From Pontibacter beigongshangensis (GTDB taxonomy: Bacteria > Bacteroidota > Bacteroidia > Cytophagales > Hymenobacteraceae): DNA of 64,000 nt. The notes below the pieces were generated by a model. It was not told the DNA's origin. It did no database searches and saw nothing but the letters and a program-made list of their open reading frames with translations. Shown here piece by piece: positions 58,801 to 64,000 of this stretch. The translations under genes were made by a program, and so were the position numbers. Location: assembly GCF_014332515.1 (NCBI RefSeq), contig NZ_VFSD01000028.1:1-64000 (forward strand). The letters run 5' to 3'. Position 1 is the stretch's first letter. Each line of letters begins with the position of its first letter.

Positions 58801-60058
58801 CCTGATGTACCAGCTAGATCATGCGCTTCCGGTCATTATAGTAGGCGATAGCCTGCGCTTGCGGCAGATCCTGTTTAACCTGGTAGGCAATGCGATAAAG
58901 TTTACACCTGCAGGAGAAGTGGTGGTAGCCGTCAAACCTCTGCCCCTAACTGCAGCCGGTGATCTTGAACTGTCGTTTGAGGTAAAGGATACTGGTATTG
59001 GCATTGCGGCCGACAAACGACCACTCCTCTTTAAAGCTTTTTCGCAGGTAGACGCTTCTACCACGCGCAAGTATGGAGGCACGGGCCTGGGCCTTGCCAT
59101 TACCCGGCGACTGGTGGAACTGATGGGTGGCACGATCGTGGTGGCCGGGAATGAAGGCAAAGGATCCGTATTCCGGTTTACGATGAAAACAAAGAGCTGC
59201 GAAAATGTAGCTCTCCCGAACGATGCCTTTACCGGTATCGAAGAGCTGAAAGGGCGGCGGGTTCTGGTGGTAGACGACAATGAAACTAACCGACTGATAC
59301 TAGAAACGCAGCTAAGACAGTGGGGAATGGTGCCTTTTATAGCCTCCTCAGCGGCCGAAGGAAGCGAGATGCTGGCAGCTAATGATTGTAGCCTGGTGAT
59401 AACAGACATGGAAATGCCTGAGGTGAACGGCATCGGTTTTGCCCAGGACATTAAAAAGGCGTATCCGCAACTGCCTGTCATGCTACTTAGCTCGGTGGGG
59501 TACGAACTGGAGCCCTGGCAGAAAGAGTTCTTTGCCTGCATCCTGACAAAGCCGGTAAAGCAACTGCAGTTGCAGAAGCAAATAGCAAACTGCCTGCATG
59601 CTCCACAAAAAGTGGCCAGAGCGCAGGTGCAGGAAGAAGAGAATACCCTAACAGAAGCCTTTTCGGAGCATTACCCCCTGCGGATCCTGATTGCGGAAGA
59701 TTACCCCGTCAATCAGCTGCTGCTTCAGATGGTGCTGGAGCGGCTGGGGTACAGCTGGCAGCTGGCAGAGAATGGCCTGCAGGTATTGGATGCTTTAAAG
59801 GGGGCATTCTACGATGTGATTCTGATGGATATCCAGATGCCGGAGATGGATGGCCTGGAGGCAACCCGTGTCATACGAAGCATCCCCGGCCCTCAGCCCT
59901 ACATTATCGCCACCACGGCCAATGCCATGAAAGAAGATGTGCAGCAATGCATGCTGGCAGGTGTAGACAGCTATATCAGCAAGCCTATTGATCTGGACGA
60001 GCTGATGGTGGCACTCCGAAAAGCCTTTGGAGAAGTTAAACAGACAATCCCTGACTAG
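55814..60058 (+). CDS. Two-component hybrid sensor kinase with periplasmic beta-propellers
   Basis: 1414 residues from the ATG at 55814, which opens a signal/anchor sequence. Periplasmic sensor of two seven-bladed reg_prop propellers (about 30-690; repeated blades such as WIGTNGGGLN), a Y_Y_Y domain (about 700-800), one membrane helix (about 813-835), coiled coil, HisKA with phospho-acceptor H909 in TMSHEIRTPLNG, HATPase (N, G1, G2 boxes, GTGLGLAI), and two receivers with D1198 (VITDMEMPE) and D1339 (ILMDIQMPE). No AraC DNA-binding domain, so output must pass to another protein. Likely senses a carbohydrate. Monocistronic. Confidence 0.94.
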   Translation: MRIYRLFCLLLVFFLTTPLLYAQEQQVKFSQLTNLPGFSKSNVRAILKDTYGFMWFGTEDGLHKFDGYSFTNYRSIPKDSTSIRSNHITALFEDSQGELWIGTNGGALNRYNRQTDSFVRVKESIEGAPGLSHKDVNTIYEDSQGGFWIGTNYGLNLLDRKTGQITSFFPEPENPFSLQHGTISALYEDSKGLFWVGTPGGLHLLDKKTGKFRHFSHAEADPRSLSNSGITAIIEDADANLWIGTNGGGLNLLHRKTFTFSHFLQDPAKSSSLGGEFIISLAAADSHHLWVGTNLGLNLLNVKKRTFTRYEHIASNESSLSGGAVLSVLQDNHGIVWVGTFGGYLNKYDKNLAYFQTFKSNYSDYHSLGFNVVSSFAESPDGNIWVGTDGGALNLYHKDSGIFTRILPDEAAPPGYSLASYSVLALLQSKKSRSLWVGYFGSGLDRFDVEPYYFKNYQSGSGQQALSSQSVYTLLEDRRGHIYIGTNGGGLNVLNPKTNTILKHRFNPDYPDSLGSDYVRALLEDRQGTIWIGTAGGGVNLYNQQTGKFQQLDREKSNLGSNVVLSLCEDSKGTMWVGTLGGGLNRFNARTRTFTAYHVQHGLPNNTINYIAEDAAGFLWLSTNNGIVRFDPASGTTKSFTQTNGLRSSDFLPGSGLRASTGEIYFGGREGFVVINPDNIPVNAIAPPVVLTDFLLFNKSANFGREGSPLTADISMTREIVLDYRQSIIGFEFAALSFTAPFQNQYAYMLEGFDKDWHYMGTQRDATYTNLDPGEYIFRVKAANNDGVWNEEGTFVKIIITPPFWQTWWFIAMGILLVAGLVVGVYRVRVHTIQQQKQELGMLVQQRTSEIHQQKEALERQATSLHDLNLELQQQKEEERQARADAEAARSEAERANQAKSIFLATMSHEIRTPLNGVLGMTSLLAATPLNPDQRNYTSIIQSSGRSLLAVINDILDFSKIESGNMELEQVPFNLRQCIEEVLDVFAERAARQGLDLMYQLDHALPVIIVGDSLRLRQILFNLVGNAIKFTPAGEVVVAVKPLPLTAAGDLELSFEVKDTGIGIAADKRPLLFKAFSQVDASTTRKYGGTGLGLAITRRLVELMGGTIVVAGNEGKGSVFRFTMKTKSCENVALPNDAFTGIEELKGRRVLVVDDNETNRLILETQLRQWGMVPFIASSAAEGSEMLAANDCSLVITDMEMPEVNGIGFAQDIKKAYPQLPVMLLSSVGYELEPWQKEFFACILTKPVKQLQLQKQIANCLHAPQKVARAQVQEEENTLTEAFSEHYPLRILIAEDYPVNQLLLQMVLERLGYSWQLAENGLQVLDALKGAFYDVILMDIQMPEMDGLEATRVIRSIPGPQPYIIATTANAMKEDVQQCMLAGVDSYISKPIDLDELMVALRKAFGEVKQTIPD

Positions 60059-60100
60059 AAATTTTCCAATTTGATAATTAGAAATTCAAAATTATCATGG

Positions 60101-60120
60101 CACGAGCGTCTTCGCTCGTG
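60101..60120. terminator. Hairpin after the sensor kinase gene
   Basis: CACGAGCG-TCTT-CGCTCGTG, perfect 8-base stem 43 bases after the stop, but no T-run. It may be a weak terminator or part of the GAGCG-type repeat seen near 319-342. Confidence 0.4.
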
Positions 60121-60259
60121 ACGACTATACCGAAGCCTCCCGCCGCTTTAAGACTCATATTTAACCGAATTTTTCTTTAAATTAAAGTGGAGGAGCACGA
60201 AGTACATGCGAGTAAAAATAGTCGGGACAGTTTGAGAAGAGAAAGAAGTCTGTTTTTCG

Positions 60260-60312
60260 GAATTATTCTAATCAAAACAGCCCTTCGGAGACCTCTTCTG
60301 CTCCTGCTGCTG
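60260..60312 (+). repeat. A-element copy 26, overlapping the MFS gene end
   Basis: GAATTATTCTAATCAAAACA head, GCCCTTCGGAGACC core variant, TCTTCTGCTCCTGCTGCTG tail. The 52 bases 60261-60312 are identical to copy 17 (40607-40659), and the preceding 40 match at about 33. On the minus strand it encodes the last codons and the stop of the MFS protein. Confidence 0.9.
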
Positions 60313-61573
60313 ATCCTATGGCAAGGCCATCCACCGTGGGTTTAGCCAAGTGCTGGTTTTTTTTCCACTGCTTTTCCATGGCCTGTACCACCAGGTACAA
60401 ACCGGCAGCAGCTACTGCTGCCAGGCCCCCGGAAGTCCACCACAAGGTAGAAAAGCCGAAGGCGCTGATGATGCTCGTGCCCAGTAAAGGAGCAACTACA
60501 TGAGCAGCAGAGTAGGAAATGGTATACAGACCCATGTAAGCACCACGGGTACTGGCATCAGAGCGCTCTACTGTAAGCGTGGTCATATAAGGCATGGCCA
60601 GTATCTCCGAAATGCTAAGCAGCAGCATCGAAATGATCAGAATGCTGCCATGTGCCATCAGGTTTAAGCTGATAAAAGAAAGGCCGACTAAAAGAACGCC
60701 CGCCGCCACCACATATTTTCTGGGGAAGCGCTCGCCCAGCAGGTACACCAGGATCATCTCCAGTAAAAACACGATCATGCCGTTCAGGCCCATCAGTAAG
60801 CCGATCTTTCCTTCTGTAAGCTGATAAACCTGCTTGTAATACAGGGGCAGGGTAGAAAGCAGCTGGAAAAAGACCGTGGCAAAAACACAGCAAAACAGCA
60901 CAAACAGCAAAAAGAGCAGATCCGTGTAAGGCGACTTGCCGGGATTGGCGGTTGCAATCTCCTGTACAGGTGGCTGCGGCCGGTTGCTGGGCTTCTGGCG
61001 GAAGTACAGGTAAAAGAAAATGCCGGCTCCTATGCACGTAATTCCATCTGCAATAAACAGCCACCGGTACGACAGTGCTGCCAGCAGCCCACCCAGCGCC
61101 GGACCAACGGAAAAGCCCAGGTTTATAGCCATCCGGTTCAGAGAGAAGGCACGGGTCATGTTCTCGGGTTTGGCATAATGCGCAATAGAGGCAGAGTTGG
61201 CGGGGCGCAGGCAGTCGTTTACCAGGCTCAGCATAAACACACCAACCGCAAGGTACTCGAACTGGCGCAGGTTCAGGAGCAGGAAATACAGGCTTCCGCC
61301 CAGCGTAAGGGCCACAAACTGCACTCTGAAATGGCCGATCCTGTCGGTGAGCCAGCCGCCCAGAAAGGAGCCGCAAACGGAACCCAGCCCATAAATGCTG
61401 AGAATGGCTCCCGCTTCTTTCAAGCTATAGCCCAGTTCCCCGATCAGGTAAACACCCAGGAAAGGCGTAACCATGGCGCCGCACCGGTTTATCAGCATCA
61501 CCAGCGACATCATCCAGGCTGGTCTGGAAAGCCCGCCATAGGCATTGCGGTACAGGAGCAAAATCTTTTTCAT
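60272..61573 (-). CDS. MFS transporter (multidrug/sugar efflux type)
   Basis: 433 residues from the ATG at 61573; a longer frame to 61597 adds eight residues. Twelve membrane helices, with the MFS motif GSFLGGWLTDRIGHFR after TM2, the RPANSASIAHYAKPENMTRAFSLNRMAINLGFSVGPALGG segment in TM4-5 and a central loop rich in Pro/Arg/Gln. Drug or metabolite efflux is likely. The C-terminal 13 residues or so (GSAAGAEEVSEGLF) and the stop are read from A-element copy 26. Confidence 0.9.
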   Translation of the reverse strand: MKKILLLYRNAYGGLSRPAWMMSLVMLINRCGAMVTPFLGVYLIGELGYSLKEAGAILSIYGLGSVCGSFLGGWLTDRIGHFRVQFVALTLGGSLYFLLLNLRQFEYLAVGVFMLSLVNDCLRPANSASIAHYAKPENMTRAFSLNRMAINLGFSVGPALGGLLAALSYRWLFIADGITCIGAGIFFYLYFRQKPSNRPQPPVQEIATANPGKSPYTDLLFLLFVLFCCVFATVFFQLLSTLPLYYKQVYQLTEGKIGLLMGLNGMIVFLLEMILVYLLGERFPRKYVVAAGVLLVGLSFISLNLMAHGSILIISMLLLSISEILAMPYMTTLTVERSDASTRGAYMGLYTISYSAAHVVAPLLGTSIISAFGFSTLWWTSGGLAAVAAAGLYLVVQAMEKQWKKNQHLAKPTVDGLAIGSAAGAEEVSEGLF

Positions 61574-61736
61574 AGTTGTGTGGATAAAAGGACACAAGTA
61601 TCAGGACAAAGGGCTATTTATAGGCGATTAGAAATAAATCGGTCTGGAAGGATCGTTCTTCCACGTCATCCCAGCAGGATATTTTATTAGTTGATCTCAG
61701 CGGTAATTTCAGCCGCTCCTGCAGCCTGTACTCCAT

Positions 61737-61771
61737 AAAAAAACCTCACCTGCCGATCAGACAAGTGAGGT
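61737..61771 (-). terminator. Terminator after pth
   Basis: ACCTCAC (61743-61749) and GTGAGGT (61765-61771), followed on the minus strand by a run of about six T; 26 bases past the pth stop. Confidence 0.75.
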
Positions 61772-61796
61772 GCTGGCACAATTCTATTGTCGGTGG

Positions 61797-62429
61797 CTAT
61801 TTGGTATTATACACATTCATGGTGCGCTCCAGCCCGATGGTACCGAAGGAGATGACAGCCTCGGCTGCCTTCTCGATCAGGGTTTGCAGCTCGGCCTCCT
61901 CATCGGAGCTGAAGTTGCTCAGCACATAATCTACCTGCCTGCCTTTGGAGAAAGCGTCGCCAACGCCAAAGCGGAGGCGGGGGTAGTTATTGTTGCCCAG
62001 CGTCTGCTCAATATGCTTCAGGCCATTGTGGCCGCCGGCGCTGCCTTTCATCCGGATCCGGATTTTTCCGAAGGGGATGGAAATGTCGTCGGTAAGCACC
62101 AGCATCTGCTCTACCGGTAGCTTCAGGCTGGTCAGGTAATGGCTCACGGCTTTCCCGCTCAGGTTCATGTACGTGGTGGGCTTCACGAGCACAAAGGTGC
62201 GGCCTTTGGTCTTTATCTCTGTCACGAATGAGTGGCGGCTCACCTCAAAGCTGGCTTCATGTTTTTTGGCCAGGTAGTCGAGTACCATAAAGCCGATGTT
62301 GTGGCGTGTGTTGGCATATTCGGGGCCAATATTGCCCAGCCCTACTATCAGGTATTTCATGGTGGTGTCTTGTGTGTCGGGAGCTGTGGCAGTTCCCAAA
62401 CCGAGCATTTCTTTTATCAACTTAAACAT
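61797..62429 (-). CDS. pth: Peptidyl-tRNA hydrolase
   Basis: 210 residues from 62429. The core starts at MKYLIVGLGNIGPEYANTRHNIGF; from the Met at 62360 the catalytic His falls at residue 20 as in E. coli Pth. The upstream 23 residues (MFKLIKEMLGLGTATAPDTQ and on) would be an N-terminal extension, so 62360 is a serious alternative start. Other conserved blocks: KPTTYMNLSGKAV, DDISIPFGKIRIRMKGSAGGHNGLKHI, YVLSNFS. Recycles tRNA from drop-off peptidyl-tRNA. Neighbour of rplY and prs, a common bacterial cluster. Confidence 0.95.
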   Translation of the reverse strand: MFKLIKEMLGLGTATAPDTQDTTMKYLIVGLGNIGPEYANTRHNIGFMVLDYLAKKHEASFEVSRHSFVTEIKTKGRTFVLVKPTTYMNLSGKAVSHYLTSLKLPVEQMLVLTDDISIPFGKIRIRMKGSAGGHNGLKHIEQTLGNNNYPRLRFGVGDAFSKGRQVDYVLSNFSSDEEAELQTLIEKAAEAVISFGTIGLERTMNVYNTK

Positions 62430-62524
62430 AACGGTGGCTGGAGGTAGATGCCAGATTTTAGACTTCTTTGTCGGAAGCTCTATTTAATTCTTGATGACAG
62501 CAGTAACGGATTGCTGCCATTTTG

Positions 62525-62578
62525 AAATTATTCTAATGATTTTGCCCCTCCTGAGGTATCTGCTGCTGCTTCTGCTCT
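62525..62578 (+). repeat. A-element copy 27
   Basis: AAATTATTCTAATGATTTTG head, CCCCTCCTGAGG core, TATCTGCTGCTGCTTCTGCTC tail. First of two copies in the pth/rplY gap, both with the tail facing rplY. Confidence 0.85.
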
Positions 62579-62689
62579 TTTTGTCTGAATCTTTCTATAG
62601 GGCCCCTACCACAAGGATTTTCAGGATTAAAGGATTTTCAGGACATTCTCGTAGCTTTTCTTCCTGCATGACAACACAGGCTGAGGCAG

Positions 62690-62740
62690 TTTCCCAATCA
62701 ACCATTTAACCATGCAGCCATTTAACAACCAGCAACCAGC
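62690..62740 (+). repeat. Phrase repeat preceding A-element copy 28
   Basis: CCCAATCAACCATTTAACCATG, CAGCCATTTAACAACCAGC, AACCAGC: the same style as 10453-10555 and 63595-63657, directly followed by an A-element. Confidence 0.55.
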
Positions 62741-62793
62741 AAATTATTCTAATGAAAAAGCCCCTCCAGAAGTTACTGCTGTTGCTGCTCCCG
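62741..62793 (+). repeat. A-element copy 28
   Basis: AAATTATTCTAATGAAAAAG head, CCCCTCCAGAAG core, TTACTGCTGTTGCTGCTCCC tail. It lies 40 bases before the rplY terminator hairpin. Confidence 0.85.
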
Positions 62794-62832
62794 GTTTAAG
62801 CCGGAGCTAAAATATGCTGGCGGCCGTTCCCT

Positions 62833-62878
62833 AAAAAAAAATCCTGCCCTGCGATATGGCAGGACAGGATTTTTTTTC
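62833..62878 (-). terminator. rplY terminator
   Basis: AAAAAAAATCCTG... pairs with CAGGATTTTTTTT (62865-62878) with inner CTGC/GGCAG pairing; long A and T runs on both sides. It lies just past the rplY stop. Confidence 0.88.
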
Positions 62879-62895
62879 CATCAGAAAGAGGAAGC

Positions 62896-63480
62896 TTATT
62901 TTTTGCCACGGGCTTCTTCCATCTGTGCACTCTTAAGAGCACGCGGAATGGTAACTGTAGCGATTGGCGCGCTCGGATTAGAAAGTATCTCGAAGTTGTT
63001 AGGAACAACTTTGTTTACTTTAATAGACTTGCCAAGCTCAAGTTCAGAGATATTAACATCAATGGCGTCTGGCAGGTTAGCCGGAAGCGCCTTGATTCTG
63101 AGTTTGCGTAGCTTTGTAACCAGCTTGCCGCCAAGCAGCACACCCGGCGAAACTCCTACGAAACGTACAGGCACGTCCATTTTCACTGGCTTGTCGTCTT
63201 GCAGTTCCAGGAAGTCGACGTGCAGCAGCATTTCGTTTACCGGGTGGAACTGTAAGTCCTGAAGGATGGCTCTGTAATGCGTGCCTTCTATATTCAGGTC
63301 TACTTCGTATACTTCCGGAGCATACACCAAGTCTCTGAACAGGATGGCTGGCGCATAAAAATGAACTTGCTCAGCACCGCCATATAGTACACCTGGTACA
63401 TAAGACTCATTACGCAGCTCTTTGGTCGTCTGCTTGCCGAGATTTGCTCTTTTAAACCCTATAATCTCTAACTTTTGCAT
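62896..63480 (-). CDS. rplY: 50S ribosomal protein L25 / general stress protein Ctc
   Basis: 194 residues, the long Ctc-type L25. N-terminal L25 domain (EIIGFKRANLGKQTTKELRNESYVPGVLYGG, RAILQDLQFHPVNEMLLHVDFLEL) and a C-terminal beta domain (VPVRFVGVSPGVLLGGKL, DAIDVNISELELGKSIKVNKV). Binds 5S rRNA in the large subunit. Lies between prs and pth, a conserved order. Residues after about 180 are a basic tail (RALKSAQMEEARGKK). Confidence 0.95.
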   Translation of the reverse strand: MQKLEIIGFKRANLGKQTTKELRNESYVPGVLYGGAEQVHFYAPAILFRDLVYAPEVYEVDLNIEGTHYRAILQDLQFHPVNEMLLHVDFLELQDDKPVKMDVPVRFVGVSPGVLLGGKLVTKLRKLRIKALPANLPDAIDVNISELELGKSIKVNKVVPNNFEILSNPSAPIATVTIPRALKSAQMEEARGKK

Positions 63481-63594
63481 GGTTATTTTTAGTATAAATG
63501 TTTTGTGGGTGCAAAGGTAGTGGTTTTTAATTGTTTAATTGTTGAATTTTTTATTTAATTGTTAAATGGCTAAACTGTTAAATGGTTGTTTCCT

Positions 63595-63657
63595 CAATCA
63601 TGCAAGGTTCAACCATGCAGCCACTTAACAATCAACAACTAACAATCAGCAACTAAA
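63595..63657 (+). repeat. Phrase repeat at the prs 3' end
   Basis: CAATCATGCAAGGTTCAACC, ATGCAGCCACTTAACAATC, AACAACTAACAATCAGC. It belongs to the same low-complexity family as 10453-10555 and runs up to the prs stop, without an A-element. Confidence 0.5.
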
Positions 63658-64000
63658 TAAACAGCGAGCTGATAGATTCGTGCGTTACCACGTTGTTGAT
63701 GGCTCTGGCAAACAGCTCTGCAAAAGACAGCACTTTAATTTTGGAGCAAGGCTGCTTGAGCTTAATGGTGTCAGACACCACCAGTTCTTCGAGCACCGAA
63801 TTCTCGATACGCTCATAAGCCGGGCCAGAGAGCAGGGGGTGGGTAGCCACTGCGCGCACGGTTTTGGCACCTTTGTCTTTGAGCAGCTCAGCGGCTTTGG
63901 TCATGGTGCCTGCCGTGTCTACCATGTCATCTACCAACACCACGTCCATGCCTTCCACATCACCGATCACCTGCATAGAGGCTATTTCGTTGGCGCGTTT
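63653..64000 (-). CDS. prs: Ribose-phosphate pyrophosphokinase (partial, 3' part)
   Basis: Only the C-terminal 115 residues are in the window; the gene continues past 64000. The frame enters at KRANEIASMQVIGDVEGMDV, and the PRPP-binding loop VLVDDMVDTAGTM is intact, followed by AVATHPLLSGPAYERIENS, KVLSFAELFARAI and a C-terminal HESISSLF. The enzyme makes PRPP from ribose-5-phosphate and ATP for nucleotide, His and Trp synthesis. Co-oriented with rplY and pth. Confidence 0.95.
   Translation of the reverse strand, partial: KRANEIASMQVIGDVEGMDVVLVDDMVDTAGTMTKAAELLKDKGAKTVRAVATHPLLSGPAYERIENSVLEELVVSDTIKLKQPCSKIKVLSFAELFARAINNVVTHESISSLFI

Noticed and set aside
58819..59541. 240-codon Ser-rich minus-strand frame
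   Set aside because: Antisense to the HATPase and receiver region of the hybrid kinase.
243..62793. Recurrent A-elements as a CRISPR array
   Set aside because: Copies are scattered over 62 kb, in both orientations, with irregular spacing and genes between them; there is no cas gene.

Overview
The window looks like chromosome from a member of the Bacteroidota, most likely Cytophagales/Hymenobacteraceae (Pontibacter-like). That placement is inference. It rests on a beta-propeller hybrid histidine kinase, a DUF2911 protein, an M49-like lipoprotein, a GH95/GH35/PL22 sugar-degradation locus, a KISTS-type MetRS, a prs-rplY-pth cluster, and weak use of Shine-Dalgarno sites. No rRNA, tRNA, CRISPR array, prophage or transposase gene was seen.

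Layout. 0-2.3 kb: repeats and two paralogous secreted proteins. 2.8-5.8 kb: a kinase-fold-like protein, a twin iron-type operator, a CxCxxC protein, ferritin and a 2Fe-2S ferredoxin-like protein. 6-17.6 kb: housekeeping and stress genes (cyclophilin lipoprotein, GNAT, quinone reductase, DsbA-like protein with HxlR regulator, K+/H+ antiporter, ACBP, DUF2007, CDGSH, GAF protein). 18-20 kb: a secreted protein, a 59-aa gene and a deoxynucleoside kinase. 20.4-30 kb: a carbohydrate locus (GH95, L-fucose/L-rhamnose mutarotase, GH35, sialate-type acetylesterase, GDSL esterase, PL22-like lyase) pointing to fucosylated, galactosylated, acetylated pectin-type glycans, with no SusC/SusD pair. 30.4-37.4 kb: M49-like lipoprotein and a four-gene Rieske/hydrolase/FAD operon. 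37.8-42.7 kb: PIG-L protein, a 46-aa membrane peptide and a coupled Na+/solute symporter. 43-49 kb: methyltransferase, DUF2911 protein, MsbA-type ABC exporter and repeat-rich spacers. 49.3-51.4 kb: metG. 51.6-55.1 kb: an HD-PycTM membrane protein divergent from a class III nucleotide cyclase/TolB-like/TPR protein. 55.8-60 kb: giant hybrid sensor kinase. 60-64 kb: MFS transporter, pth, rplY and the 3' part of prs.

Non-coding structure is the most unusual aspect. About 26 copies of one 35-60 bp interspersed element (called A-element here) lie in the gaps: an AT-rich head AATTATTCTAATGAAAATGG, a palindromic core CCTCCGGAGG and a CTG/CTC-rich tail. Both orientations occur. In about sixteen copies the tail faces the 3' end of the adjacent gene, and one copy supplies the last codons and stop of the MFS gene. 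A 369-bp non-coding element with 16-bp terminal inverted repeats has inserted into one copy, leaving a 10-bp duplication. Other repeat types and several long perfect palindromes are also present.

The best candidate for a new signalling or defence system is the divergent HD-PycTM/cyclase pair. PycTM is the membrane effector domain of Pycsar anti-phage systems, and the neighbouring cyclase carries Gln at both positions that normally select adenine.
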